A DNA stretch of 64,000 bases, taken from contig NZ_CP109132.1 in NCBI RefSeq assembly GCF_035918015.1, positions 3,472,001 to 3,536,000 on the forward strand. The letters run 5' to 3'. The notes beneath the pieces are model-generated. The model was given only the letters and a program-made list of their open reading frames with translations. It did not search any database and was not told where the DNA came from. Made by a program: the position numbers and the translations under genes. Position 1 is the first letter of the stretch; each line of letters opens with the position of its first letter. Below are positions 25,806 to 34,579 of this stretch, piece after piece. The DNA is from Streptomyces sp. NBC_01754. GTDB taxonomy: Bacteria > Actinomycetota > Actinomycetes > Streptomycetales > Streptomycetaceae.

Positions 25806-27038
25806 TCACCGGAGGGCGGGACCGGGGACCGTCGTGACCACCCGGTCGGCCCGCAGCTCCGCGACGGCCGCCACGCAGGCGTCCGTGCCGGCCGCGGTCA
25901 GGACGGCCATGCCGAGGCGGTCCGAGGAGGAGCGCAGCGGGTGGACGACGTCTCCGGGACGGACGGCCGGATCCCAGGCGTGGACGTGCCCGTGGGTGAG
26001 GGTGGGCGGTGGCGCGACGGCCGTCACCCGCCCGGGCGGGGCGGTGAGGAAGACGGTGGCGGCGGCGGGCGCCGAGGCGGGACTCCGGGGGATCCCCGCG
26101 CCGACCGCCCAGCCGAGGGCGGCACGCCGCCACTCCACGCCGGTGGTGAGACGGACCAGGTCCGCGAGGCCGTCGCCGCCGAGCCGGGTATGGGTCTCGA
26201 TCACGAGGACCTTGTCGCCGTCGACCATGACCTCGGTGTGACTGGGACCGTCGGTCAGGCCGATGGCGTCGAGCAGCTCGCCGACCGCCCGGGCGACCAG
26301 TTCCTGCCCGTGCTGGTCCAGCGAGGGCGGCGGCATCATATGACTGATCTCGACGAACCCGTCCGTGATGCCCTTCTCCGCGATGCCGAGGACGGTGTGC
26401 CTGCCACCCGCCGAGAGCGCCTCGACACTGAACTCGCGCCCCTCGGCGAACTGTTCGAGCAGGTACGCGGCCGTGCGGCGGTCCGCCGGAAGTTCGCCGA
26501 CGCCCTCCACCACGGCGACCGAGGTGCTGCCGACCCCGTCGACCGGTTTGGCCACCACCCGCCCGTGGTCGGCGAAGAGGCGCGCCACCGCCTCCGGGTC
26601 TCCGCCCGCCGCGAAGGCCGGATTCAGGTGGGGGGCCTCACGCTCCAGGATCCGTCGCATCCGCGACTTGTCGCGGGTGGCCAGAACCACGGCCGGATCG
26701 ACGCCGACGACACCGAGGCGGCGGGCGGCCAGCGCGGCCGGTTCCAGTCCGAGTTCGGTCAGGGAGACGACGGCGGCGGGTACCAGCGGCCGCAGAACCT
26801 CGTCGGTGAAGGCGAGGAAGGCGGGCAGGTCCAGGAAGTCGGCGGTGAGAACACGGGCGCCGGGGTCGAGGTCGGGCGCGCCGGGCAGTTGTACGTGCAC
26901 CAGCTCGACGGGCAGGGTCGCCGCCTCCCGGGCCACGGTCGGATTGGCGCCGACGACCACGAGGGTCGTCACCTCGCCCGCTCCCCGTGGACCCTCCTTC
27001 GATGGTCCCGCCGCCCCCGCCGCCCCCGCCGCGCTCAT
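25806..27038 (-). CDS. ATP-grasp ligase (first of two), first gene of the operon
   Basis: 410 residues. Seen: TTLVVVGANPTVAREAATLP, TRDKSRMRRILER, the ATP site FADHGRVVAKPVDGVGSTSVAVV, EQFAEGREFSVEALS, and the metal-binding VLVIETHTRLGGDGLADLV. The ETHTRxGGD signature is that of the biotin-carboxylase-like ATP-grasp group making amide bonds. ATG 27038 has GGGGGAGCGG in front; the longer frame crosses the promoter. It differs clearly from the second ATP-grasp, so the two probably add different building blocks. A 78-base gap separates it from the radical SAM gene. Confidence 0.88.
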   Translation of the reverse strand: MSAAGAAGAAGPSKEGPRGAGEVTTLVVVGANPTVAREAATLPVELVHVQLPGAPDLDPGARVLTADFLDLPAFLAFTDEVLRPLVPAAVVSLTELGLEPAALAARRLGVVGVDPAVVLATRDKSRMRRILEREAPHLNPAFAAGGDPEAVARLFADHGRVVAKPVDGVGSTSVAVVEGVGELPADRRTAAYLLEQFAEGREFSVEALSAGGRHTVLGIAEKGITDGFVEISHMMPPPSLDQHGQELVARAVGELLDAIGLTDGPSHTEVMVDGDKVLVIETHTRLGGDGLADLVRLTTGVEWRRAALGWAVGAGIPRSPASAPAAATVFLTAPPGRVTAVAPPPTLTHGHVHAWDPAVRPGDVVHPLRSSSDRLGMAVLTAAGTDACVAAVAELRADRVVTTVPGPALR

Positions 27039-27096
27039 CCGCTCCCCCTGTCGCCCCCACCCACGCCGACCGACCGTTCGACCGACGTGGTACGCA

Positions 27097-27126
27097 AATA
27101 TCCCAAGCACGATCGGCGCCTGTCAA
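27097..27126 (-). promoter_or_regulatory. Canonical promoter of the ATP-grasp/radical SAM operon
   Basis: On the minus strand TTGACA (27126-27121) is followed after 18 bases by GATATT (27102-27097). The -10 lies about 58 bases upstream of the first start codon. A perfect -35 is rare in this GC-rich window. Confidence 0.7.
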
Positions 27127-27155
27127 CAGATTGACAAATGGCCGGGAATCGTGCT
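27106..27155. promoter_or_regulatory. Nested inverted repeats over the -35 of the ATP-grasp operon
   Basis: An outer pair AGCACGAT (27106-27113) and ATCGTGCT (27148-27155) is perfectly inverted and flanks an inner perfect pair TGTCAA (27121-27126) and TTGACA (27131-27136) separated by CAGA. The inner left arm is the -35 box. This looks like a binding site for one or two dimeric regulators controlling the operon. Confidence 0.65.
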
Positions 27156-27762
27156 TTCAAATGCACCTGACATATATTCAGCCGGTGTTTTCGGCCAACA
27201 TCACCGCGCGACGGGGAAACCGCTTACCCCTGGTCACACAGAGGCGCACCGGGGAATACCTTTTCAGCGGATCCGCCGGCAACCGCGCCACACCCTGTTC
27301 ACCACCGCAGCCCAGCTACTACCCGGTAGCCATTTTCGGCCATTCCTGCCCCTCGGTGCGGCCGGACGGAGGCGCCGGGTGCCGAGAGAGCCGCTCCGTT
27401 GATCACCGGCAACGGCACCGGGGCGTAAAAGCCGGGCCGACGAGGGAGGTGCTGGAGGGTGCGCGGTCGTTCGGCGGCGACTCCCGGCCGCTTCCCATGT
27501 CTCAGGTCCCGGAGACGACGGAAGCCCCGGGCGTGGCACCTCAGGTGACCGATCGGCGAATCCTTTTCACGCACGGGATTCGGACACTCACCGTGGCTCC
27601 CTATCGCGGTAGGGCCGCCCTGGAATGAATTCACCGAACAGCCCAGGAATTCCCTCCCGGTCCGCGCGGGGGATACTCCTGGGCCGGCCGCCGCCTCCGC
27701 CGGACAGCGCCGTCCCGGCGTCACAGCGGCAGCGCTCGGCCCATGACGTGGTGCGACACGAT
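27156..27762. other. Gene-free stretch upstream of the ATP-grasp operon
   Basis: About 600 bases without a credible gene. GC is reduced between 27150 and 27350. No regulator gene for the adjacent operon is present here, and no terminator could be defined for the PAP2 gene that ends at 27763. Confidence 0.5.
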
Positions 27763-29169
27763 TCAGACCGGCTCGGGTTGCGCTTCCGGCTGGGGCGCCG
27801 GTGCGGTCCTCGGTTCCCACCGTGCGAGGGTCGTTACGTAGCCGTAGATCACGGATGCCATCGCCAGCAGGAGAAGCGGTCCGTACACCCACGGGTACCT
27901 CGCCATCTCCGACGGCAGATAGCGGTAGGACACCAGGAGCGCGGCGAAGACGGTCACGCCCCAGGCGACCAGCCGGATCCCGGATCGGTCCCAGCCCCGG
28001 TCGTACGTACGCAGAGCGGCCTCGACGGTGAGCGTGAACACCACGCCGGCGATGAGGTCCACGCCGTAGTGGTAGCCGAATCCCAGCGTGGCGACGAGCG
28101 TCGCTGTCAGCCAGAACGTGCCGGCGTGGCGCAGAAGGCGCGGGCCCTTCCGGGAATGGATGAAGATCGCGGTGGCCCATGCCGTGTGCAGGCTGGGCAT
28201 GCAGTTCCGTGGGGTGATCCCGTCGAAGGGCATGTCCTGAGGGGTGGTGACGGGTGGCGGCGTCTCCGGCCACAGGTTGGCCACCGCCCATTGCTCGCTG
28301 GACGGCGCGTCCGCCCAGAGGCTGATGTCCGACCAGTGCTCGGCGCCGGTGCCGTAGGCGAAAAGTGGTCCGACCACGGGGAAGATCATGTAGACGGCGG
28401 GTCCGAGGAGACCGATCAGCAGAAAGGTGCGCACCAGATGATGCACCGGGAAGCGGCGCTCGGCCGCCACGTCGCGTAGTTGGTAGAGCGCCACGACGAC
28501 CGCGGCCACCGCGAGCTGTCCGTAGACGACGTCGAGGAGATTGAAGCCGATCGGGCCGGTGGCCGTGACCATCCGGCCCACCAGCCACGACGGGTTGCCC
28601 AGGGCGTGATCGGCGACCGCCAGGTACTGGTCGAGCACCAACGGGCGGGTCTCGGAGGTGATCAGCAGCCAGGTGTCGCCGGTCTTACGGCCGGCCACCA
28701 GCAGCAGCCCCAGGCCGACGCCCTTCAGCAGCAGGACGCGTTCCCGGCCGGTACGGCGCGTGACCGCGACGACCGCGCAGCCCAGGATCACCCACAGCGC
28801 GCCGTTGCCGAAGGCGTGGCCCTCGGTCACCTTGGCGTCGGCCGCCCACCGGACCACGAAGAAGGCGGCGTCGATTCCGATCGCGGCAGCGACCGCGACG
28901 AAACGTTGCCGCCAGGTGAGCACCACCATCATCAACGCCATACCGGCGTACAGGAGGAAGCCGGACTTGGGGGCGAACACCACCTCGCGCGCCTGGCCGG
29001 CGATCGGCCCCGGCAGACCGTAGTGACGCGCGGTGATCTCCAGCGCGACGAGGAATCCGAGGGTCGCGACTCCCGCCACGGACCAGAGGATCACCCGTGG
29101 CCGACGCCGCACGGCGCCCGGGGATCCGTCGGGTATTCGTGCAGAAGTCTGCGATATTATCTTTCTCAA
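27763..29169 (-). CDS. PAP2-superfamily integral membrane protein
   Basis: 468 residues with some ten or more membrane helices. The lipid-phosphatase/phosphotransferase signature is in the C-terminal half: RNCMPSLHTAWATAIF (the PSLH motif) and GYHYGVDLIAGVVF (the HYxxD motif), as in the inositolphosphotransferase Aur1/Ipt1 branch. Function is likely lipid phosphate hydrolysis or transfer at the membrane. The start is uncertain: a TTG at 29169 gives the full frame, but GTG codons near 29106 are possible. The C-terminus is a Pro/Glu tail. Confidence 0.75.
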   Translation of the reverse strand: MRKIISQTSARIPDGSPGAVRRRPRVILWSVAGVATLGFLVALEITARHYGLPGPIAGQAREVVFAPKSGFLLYAGMALMMVVLTWRQRFVAVAAAIGIDAAFFVVRWAADAKVTEGHAFGNGALWVILGCAVVAVTRRTGRERVLLLKGVGLGLLLVAGRKTGDTWLLITSETRPLVLDQYLAVADHALGNPSWLVGRMVTATGPIGFNLLDVVYGQLAVAAVVVALYQLRDVAAERRFPVHHLVRTFLLIGLLGPAVYMIFPVVGPLFAYGTGAEHWSDISLWADAPSSEQWAVANLWPETPPPVTTPQDMPFDGITPRNCMPSLHTAWATAIFIHSRKGPRLLRHAGTFWLTATLVATLGFGYHYGVDLIAGVVFTLTVEAALRTYDRGWDRSGIRLVAWGVTVFAALLVSYRYLPSEMARYPWVYGPLLLLAMASVIYGYVTTLARWEPRTAPAPQPEAQPEPV

Positions 29170-29621
29170 TTTTCGGCCGATTTCCTATATTTTGGCTAAC
29201 TGTAAGGACAGGTCTCGCACGCCACTTTCCGGTCAAGCCCCTTTCTCCCTCACGAAGAACAGTCCGCCTGACGGGGAAGACGAAAAGATTACCGTCCGGG
29301 TCGGGACGCGTTCCGAGCGCGGCACCGGACGGTCGACGGCGTGACCGCGAAGTCCGCACAGGCGCGAACCCGTGTGCCGGGCGCTCCGGGGCACCGCGCA
29401 CACCGGTGCGGACCCGGGGCTGCGGCTCCCGGCCGCCCCGTGAGGCAGGCCGCGTGGGTGCTCCCACCGCGCCGGCCCGCGCGGTGGGAGCGGATGCCCG
29501 TCCGAGCTCCGCGGCCTCGGTGGCCGAGGCCGCCGGAGACCGGCGGACGCCCGCCGCCGGGGCACCGGTTCGCACCCGGTGCTCCGGCGGCGGGTTCACG
29601 GTCTACGGCCGGCGCACCGGG
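29170..29621. other. Intergenic region between LPMO stop and PAP2 start
   Basis: The first ~70 bases are unusually AT-rich (around 29155-29215) and probably hold the PAP2 promoter. The remainder is GC-rich with no gene-like frame. Confidence 0.5.
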
Positions 29622-30734
29622 TCAGGGCGTCACGCACCCGATCGTCCCGGCCGGGTAGTCGTTGCCCGACGAGGTGGCGGTGAAGCCGAACGTCGTACTC
29701 CCGTCCGGGTCGATGACGCGGTTGTAATCCATGTTGCTCACCGTCACGGTGCCGTCCGGACCGGTGGCGAGGGAGCCGTTCCACACACTGCTGATCTGCG
29801 TCCCCGCACCGGGCTTCCACTGCACGGCCCAGCCGTCGCGGGGCTCCGTACCGTGGTTCATCACCTCGACGGAGCCCTGGAAGCCACCGGACCAGGAGCT
29901 CTCCACGTTGTACACGGCCATGCAGGAACCGGAGTGCTCCGGGTCCGTGGGGGTGGGCGTGGGAGTAGGAGTGGACGTGGGGGTGGGCGTCGGTGTGGGG
30001 GTCGGGGTGCCGTTGCCCGAGCCGCCGATCCCGGTCACCTCGCCGTTGCCGCCGTCGAAGACGATGTCCGAACAGGAGAAGAAGTTCTCCTGGCTGTCCG
30101 AACGCACCCACTGGATGAACATCAGCGCGTCACCGGACCGGCCCGAGGGCAGCGCCAGGTCCCAGTAGTAGTGGCCGCCGTTGGAACCAGCCGAGCCCTG
30201 CTGCGGCGGGTCGGAGACGGTCTGCACCAACTGGAGGTCGTCCCATCGGAGTTCGGAGGTGGATGCCCAACCCGGCTTGGTCAGGTAGACACGGAAGTCG
30301 CCCGGATGCGCCGCCCAGTTGCTGTACTGGACGTTGAGCGTCGCGCCGGAGGTCAGATGCGTACGGGGCCAGTCGTCCCGGGCGGCGTTGTACGCGGAGA
30401 AGTCGTACGGGGACCGGTCGCCGGCGCTGCACAGGGTGCCGTCCGGCACATAACCCGCGCCGCGCCCGCCCGCGTTGGAGTCGAGCACGGCGAACCAGTT
30501 GTACAGCGCGTTCGCCCCGCTCTGGTTCAGCGCGTCCCGGCACGCCGGGTTCGTCGGGTTCATGGCTCCGGTGCCGGAGAGCGCGTCCAGTTGGCACAGG
30601 TAGGTACGCGAGCCCGGCGTCATCGCGACACCGTGGGCCTCCGCCTTGCCCTGCCAGAGGGTGGTCAGGCCGAGCGCGCCGAGCAGGGTGGCCAGCACCG
30701 CTGCCAGGGTGATGAGTCTGCTGCGTCTAGCCAT
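29622..30734 (-). CDS. Secreted AA10 lytic polysaccharide monooxygenase with CBM2
   Basis: 370 residues. A twin-arginine-like or Sec signal (MARRSRLITLAAVLATLLG) ends in KAEA, so the mature protein begins at His34, the copper-binding N-terminal His of LPMOs (HGVAMTPGSRTYLC). The catalytic domain runs to about residue 225, followed by a (TP)n linker encoded by a simple repeat near 29940-30012 and a C-terminal CBM2 (AVYNVESSWSGGFQGSVEVMN...GWAVQWKPG). Such enzymes cleave crystalline cellulose oxidatively in actinomycetes. A perfect CebR box lies 157 bases upstream, predicting repression lifted by cello-oligosaccharides. Confidence 0.94.
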   Translation of the reverse strand: MARRSRLITLAAVLATLLGALGLTTLWQGKAEAHGVAMTPGSRTYLCQLDALSGTGAMNPTNPACRDALNQSGANALYNWFAVLDSNAGGRGAGYVPDGTLCSAGDRSPYDFSAYNAARDDWPRTHLTSGATLNVQYSNWAAHPGDFRVYLTKPGWASTSELRWDDLQLVQTVSDPPQQGSAGSNGGHYYWDLALPSGRSGDALMFIQWVRSDSQENFFSCSDIVFDGGNGEVTGIGGSGNGTPTPTPTPTPTSTPTPTPTPTDPEHSGSCMAVYNVESSWSGGFQGSVEVMNHGTEPRDGWAVQWKPGAGTQISSVWNGSLATGPDGTVTVSNMDYNRVIDPDGSTTFGFTATSSGNDYPAGTIGCVTP

Positions 30735-30890
30735 GGAGGGGATCTCCTTCGTCCGAGGGGGTGCGATGGGGTCATCGAGGTTCGTCGGAGGCGTTGCGTA
30801 GCGGTGTTCACCGAGCGCTGGGGGCGCCCGGCCGTTCCGGGAAGGGCGGTCGGCGCACCGGGGAGGTGGCGTGGCGACGGCCCTGCGGAA

Positions 30891-30904
30891 TGGGAGCGCT
30901 CCCA
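30891..30904. promoter_or_regulatory. CebR operator (TGGGAGCGCTCCCA)
   Basis: A perfect 14-base palindrome identical to the known CebR-binding consensus that controls cellulose-utilisation genes in Streptomyces. It lies upstream of the LPMO gene, where repression in the absence of cellobiose is expected. Confidence 0.92.
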
Positions 30905-31322
30905 TAACTCGGTTGGAGACGGACTGTAGAAGCAAACCGTGTACCTGACAACCCTGTACGCGGCAGCCCGCGCGGGGAACCGTGGAAGACCTCACCTCCG
31001 CGCGACCGCACGGCGCGCCCAGCGGCGCGGGGAGGAGAACACGGGCATCACAGGTGTCGCAGCCGTCACAGACCACCGGCGCCCCGGGCCGCCCCGGGGC
31101 GGGCGGCCGACCGCCGGGCGACCGACCCCCGGAGCCCATGGGGCGACTCGGGTGCAAGGGGGTTCGGGCAGGGGGCCGAGGGCGCTCCCGCAGAAATACT
31201 CCACCCAGGTCGCACGCATACCTGTGCCCGCCGCATGAGAAATAGGAATAACGCCCACTGAAGATATCTCGCGCAACTCGCCGACCGGAATTGCGCACCC
31301 TACAGAGGCGATCTCGTCGTGG

Positions 31323-31356
31323 TACTGTCGAAGTCAGTTGCAGTTGTGGTTCCCAA
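31323..31356 (+). promoter_or_regulatory. Conserved upstream element of cold-shock gene, copy 1
   Basis: TACTGT (31323-31328, a candidate -10) followed after 7 bases by AGTTGCAGTTGTGGTTCCCAA (31336-31356). The same block with the same spacing precedes the second cold-shock gene (49236-49203, minus). In both, the block ends about 140 bases before the ATG, which implies a long 5' leader, as in many cold-shock mRNAs. Confidence 0.65.
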
Positions 31357-31496
31357 AAAACTCCAAGTGCTTCCCACGGCAGAATCTGCCGCTGGTGAGC
31401 ACTTCTGTATTTCCGGTCATCTACCGGTCGGGGTAATCATCACGCGACACGGAGTTCACACAGTGTGGGTTCCGGGCACCCCGAAGGAGATTTGAC

Positions 31497-31700
31497 ATGG
31501 CATCTGGCACCGTGAAGTGGTTCAACGCGGAAAAGGGTTTCGGCTTCATCGAGCAGGACGGTGGCGGCGCTGACGTGTTCGCCCACTACTCGAACATCGC
31601 CGCCCAGGGCTTCCGCGAGCTGCAGGAAGGCCAGAAGGTTAACTTCGACATCGCGCAGGGCCAGAAGGGCCCGACGGCCGAGAACATCGTTCCCGCCTGA
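31497..31700 (+). CDS. Cold-shock protein (CspA family)
   Basis: 67 residues, a single OB-fold cold-shock domain: [17 protein letters not shown] (RNP1 region) and [10 protein letters not shown] (RNP2-like), ending [10 protein letters not shown]. An RNA/ssDNA chaperone acting in the cytoplasm. GAAGGAGA lies seven bases before the ATG. A strong terminator follows, then a DEAD-box helicase gene on the same strand; the two would act together on cold-stabilised RNA. Nearly identical paralogue at 48858-49061. Confidence 0.96.
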   Translation: MASGTVKWFNAEKGFGFIEQDGGGADVFAHYSNIAAQGFRELQEGQKVNFDIAQGQKGPTAENIVPA

Positions 31701-31713
31701 TCTGACGCGCAGC

Positions 31714-31754
31714 ACGAGCTGGGGCCCGCACCTTGGGTGCGGGCCCCAGCTCGT
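31714..31754 (+). terminator. Terminator after cold-shock gene 1
   Basis: A 19-bp perfect stem (from ACGAGCTGGGGCCC to GGGCCCCAGCTCGT) with a TTG loop, then TTTCGTT. It lies 14 bases after the stop and separates the cold-shock gene from the helicase. Confidence 0.9.
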
Positions 31755-32065
31755 TTCGTTCGAGGGTACGGACCCGCCCACGGTTTCACCCACCCCGGTC
31801 CCGCCCCGCCCCGCCCTCGTGGCGGACTCCACGCCCGGCCCCGGCACCCCGCGTTCCGTACGAGATCCCACTCCGGAACCGAGGCCCTGCCCGGCGCCAC
31901 GCACCACCGCATTCCGGTGATCGGCCCGCTGTGTATTCCGCCGGCCGATTCCCCTCTGCTTTCGCATTCGCTTTCATTTTCGTTCCGGCTCGTTCTCGCG
32001 ATTCGCCGTGCTGCTCACTCGCTGCGGGAATACCTTGATACGTGCCTCGTCGAGGAAGGTTCCGC
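31755..32065. other. Leader region of DEAD-box helicase 1
   Basis: About 310 bases between the cold-shock terminator and the helicase ATG. The part from 31930 to 32035 is relatively AT-rich and likely holds the helicase promoter or leader. No ORF is supported. Confidence 0.45.
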
Positions 32066-33559
32066 ATGAACCGCACACGTACGAACCGCACCACCCGCAC
32101 GAACGGCGACACCCGCACGAACAGCACCCGCACGGACGACCGGTCCTTCCGGCCCCGTGGCGGCGGCTACGCCGGTGCTTCCAGGTCAGGCGGCGGCGGC
32201 CGTCGCCCCGCCTCGGTGCGAGGTGAGTTCGCGCTGCCGAAGACGGTCACCCCCGCGCTGCCCGCCGTCGAGGTGTTCGCCGACCTCGGTCTGCCGGAGC
32301 AGCTCCTCGCGGCCCTGGTGGCCGAGGGCATGAGCGTCCCGTTCCCGATCCAGGCCGCGACCCTGCCCAACACCCTCGTGGGCCGTGACGTCCTCGGCCG
32401 CGGGCGGACCGGCTCCGGCAAGACGCTGGCCTTCGGGCTGGCGCTGCTGGCCCGTACCGCCGGGCGGCGCGCCGAGCCCCGGCAGCCGCTCGCCCTGGTC
32501 CTCGTGCCCACCCGGGAACTGGCGCAGCAGGTCACCGACGCGCTCACCCCGTATGCCCGGTCCGTCCGGCTGCGGCTGGCCACGGTCGTCGGCGGGATGT
32601 CCATCGGCAGGCAGTCGAGCGCCCTGCGGGGCGGTTCAGAGATCGTCGTCGCGACGCCCGGGCGGCTCAAGGACCTCATCGACCGGGGTGACTGCCGGCT
32701 GGACCAGGTGGACATCACCGTCCTCGACGAGGCCGACCAGATGGCCGACATGGGCTTCATGCCGCAGGTCACGGCGCTGCTCGACCAGGTACGCCCGGGG
32801 GGCCAGCGCATGCTGTTCTCCGCGACCCTGGACCGCAACGTCGACCTGCTGGTCCGCCGCTACCTGAGCGACCCCGTCGTGCACTCCGTCGACCCCTCGG
32901 CCGCCACGGTCACGACGATGGAGCACCACGTCCTGCACGTGCACGGCACGGACAAGCAGGCCACGACGACGGAGATCGCGGCCCGCGAGGGCCGGGTGAT
33001 CATGTTCCTGGACACCAAGCACGCCGTGGACCGGCTGACCCGGGACCTGCTCAACAGCGGTGTACGGGCCGCCGCGCTGCACGGCGGGAAGTCGCAGCCG
33101 CAGCGCACCCGCACGCTGGCGCAGTTCAAGTCCGGGCACGTCACCGTGCTGGTCGCCACGAACGTCGCCGCCCGCGGCATCCACGTCGACAACCTCGACC
33201 TCGTCGTCAACGTCGACCCGCCGACCGACCACAAGGACTACCTGCACCGCGGCGGCCGCACCGCCCGCGCCGGGGAGTCCGGCAGCGTGGTCACCCTGGT
33301 CACTCCCGACCAGCGCCGGTCCATGACCCGGCTCATGTCGGACGCGGGCATCCGTCCCCAGGTCACCCAGGTCCGCTCCGGCGAGGCCGAGCTCAGCCGT
33401 ATCACCGGTGCCCAGGCCCCCTCGGGCGTGCCCGTCGTGATCGCGGCACCGGTGACCGAGCGCCCCAAGCGCGGCGGCGCCTCGCGCCCCGGGCGCGGCC
33501 GTCCCGCACAGTCCACCCGCCGTGCCGCCCGGCGCCCCGCCTACGGCTCTGCGGCGTAG
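32066..33559 (+). CDS. DEAD-box RNA helicase
   Basis: 497 residues. Seen in order: Q motif region PFPIQAATLP, Walker A GRGRTGSGKT, PTRELAQQ, TPGRL, DEAD in VLDEADQMADMGF, SAT, ARGIHVDNLD and HRGGRTARAG. The N-terminal ~40 residues are an Arg/Thr/Asn-rich disordered tail and the C-terminus is Arg/Pro-rich, typical of RNA-binding extensions. GAGGAAGG precedes ATG 32066. It follows a cold-shock gene, and the pair is duplicated in inverted orientation at 47.1-49.1 kb. Confidence 0.95.
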   Translation: MNRTRTNRTTRTNGDTRTNSTRTDDRSFRPRGGGYAGASRSGGGGRRPASVRGEFALPKTVTPALPAVEVFADLGLPEQLLAALVAEGMSVPFPIQAATLPNTLVGRDVLGRGRTGSGKTLAFGLALLARTAGRRAEPRQPLALVLVPTRELAQQVTDALTPYARSVRLRLATVVGGMSIGRQSSALRGGSEIVVATPGRLKDLIDRGDCRLDQVDITVLDEADQMADMGFMPQVTALLDQVRPGGQRMLFSATLDRNVDLLVRRYLSDPVVHSVDPSAATVTTMEHHVLHVHGTDKQATTTEIAAREGRVIMFLDTKHAVDRLTRDLLNSGVRAAALHGGKSQPQRTRTLAQFKSGHVTVLVATNVAARGIHVDNLDLVVNVDPPTDHKDYLHRGGRTARAGESGSVVTLVTPDQRRSMTRLMSDAGIRPQVTQVRSGEAELSRITGAQAPSGVPVVIAAPVTERPKRGGASRPGRGRPAQSTRRAARRPAYGSAA

Positions 33560-33593
33560 CCCTGACCGGTACACCTACCCTCTGTGAGGCAAC

Positions 33594-33902
33594 ATGCGCT
33601 GTGTCATCGCCCGCTTCCCGTTCGACCTGACCAAGAGCGGCGTGCTGGAGTCGATGAGGGGCGTCAGGCCCGAGCCGATCACCGGTGAGTCCGTGACGAT
33701 CGGACGGCGTCAGTACCCCGCCATGCAGGTGGGTGAGGTCATCACCCGCCAGGACCGCCGGGACTTCAGCTCCGGTGAGGTCGTCCGTGCCATGAGGCAC
33801 CTCGGCTTCACCTGCCACACCCTCCCCTCGGCGGCTCCGGCACGCGCCCTCAGCCCGCTCGAGCAGGCGTCCGCGGTGCTCGGCACCCCCACACCCTCCT
33901 GA
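33594..33902 (+). CDS. Small protein of the type found beside the helicase in Streptomyces (SCO5918-like)
   Basis: 102 residues starting 34 bases after the helicase. Seen: MRCVIARFPFDLTKSGVLES, then EPITGESVTIGRRQYPAMQVG and VVRAMRHLGFTCH. I recall a family named after SCO5918 next to a DEAD-box helicase in Streptomyces; the function is unknown. It likely shares the helicase transcript and ends at a strong terminator. No second copy accompanies the other helicase. Confidence 0.75.
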   Translation: MRCVIARFPFDLTKSGVLESMRGVRPEPITGESVTIGRRQYPAMQVGEVITRQDRRDFSSGEVVRAMRHLGFTCHTLPSAAPARALSPLEQASAVLGTPTPS

Positions 33903-33926
33903 CCCGTCCGGCGCGAGCCGGAATCC

Positions 33927-33961
33927 GAACGAGGGCCCGACCAACGGTCGGGCCCTCGTTC
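33927..33961 (+). terminator. Terminator of the helicase/SCO5918-like unit
   Basis: GAACGAGGGCCCGACC pairs perfectly with GGTCGGGCCCTCGTTC (16 bp) around an AAC loop, 24 bases after the stop. Confidence 0.9.
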
Positions 33962-34008
33962 GTGTGCCGTCGGCCGTACGGGCCGGCGGCGGGTCGGCGC
34001 GGGATCGG

Positions 34009-34362
34009 TCAGTCGTAGCTGAAGTCGCCCACCGTCCAGGCGGTGACGTCCTCGATCGAGACCCGGTACATCCCGCCCGTCTCCGGGATCCCCACCGTTC
34101 CTTGCAGGATGCGTGCGACATGGAAGTGCAGATGTGTGGGTGGCCCGTCGTGGGGTCCGGCGGCGGTGAAGACCTCGGCGAACTCGGCCAGCCGGGCCGA
34201 GTCCGTCAGGACCTCCGACACCCTCTGCCGCCAGACGGCTTCGGGTGCCAGACGGCCGGTGACGACCGTGCCACCGGTGACGACGGTCAGGGACATCTGA
34301 GTGCTTTGCCCGGACTCCACCATGGCGGCGACGTCGACGAGCAGTTCGTCAGGCTGTGACAT
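34009..34362 (-). CDS. Small conserved protein, possibly GvpU-like gas-vesicle accessory
   Basis: 117 residues from ATG 34362. Seen: MSQPDELLVDVAAMVESGQS, SLTVVTGGTVVTGRLAPEAVW, and THLHFHVARILQGTVGIPETGGMYRVS. The TVVTGGTVVTGRL part resembles proteins annotated as GvpU in actinomycetes. No other gas-vesicle genes are nearby, so the role is uncertain. It stands alone, convergent with the SCO5918-like gene. Confidence 0.6.
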   Translation of the reverse strand: MSQPDELLVDVAAMVESGQSTQMSLTVVTGGTVVTGRLAPEAVWRQRVSEVLTDSARLAEFAEVFTAAGPHDGPPTHLHFHVARILQGTVGIPETGGMYRVSIEDVTAWTVGDFSYD

Positions 34363-34472
34363 GAAAGCCGATCCTAACGGCCGGGCCGACTGGCCCGGAT
34401 GTGAGGGGAGCGCGGAGGGCACCCAGGAAGCGGGCGGGGTCCGCGGGGAGAGCTCCGGGCGTGCACTCACCA

Positions 34473-34513
34473 CGGTGTCCGGCCGACGGAAACGGGACGT
34501 CGGCCGGACACCG
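34473..34513. repeat. 16-bp perfect inverted repeat (hairpin)
   Basis: CGGTGTCCGGCCGACG and CGTCGGCCGGACACCG are separated by 9 bases. It lies between the 34009-34362 gene (minus) and the MerR-like gene (plus), 24 bases before another large inverted repeat. Confidence 0.75.
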
Positions 34514-34537
34514 GTACCGGCGGATGGTGTTGTATTC

Positions 34538-34579
34538 GTTCCGGGGCCCCGGTGCCGTACGGAACCGGGGCCCCGGAAC
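34538..34579. repeat. 15-bp perfect inverted repeat just upstream of the MerR-like gene
   Basis: GTTCCGGGGCCCCGG and CCGGGGCCCCGGAAC are separated by 12 bases, ending 22 bases before ATG 34602 and just before the ribosome site GAAGAGG. As RNA it would form a very stable hairpin in the leader of the MerR-like gene. Confidence 0.75.

Noticed and set aside
29097..30929. 610-residue plus-strand ORF opposite the LPMO gene
   Set aside because: Antisense shadow; the minus frame has signal peptide, N-terminal His, TP linker and CBM2.
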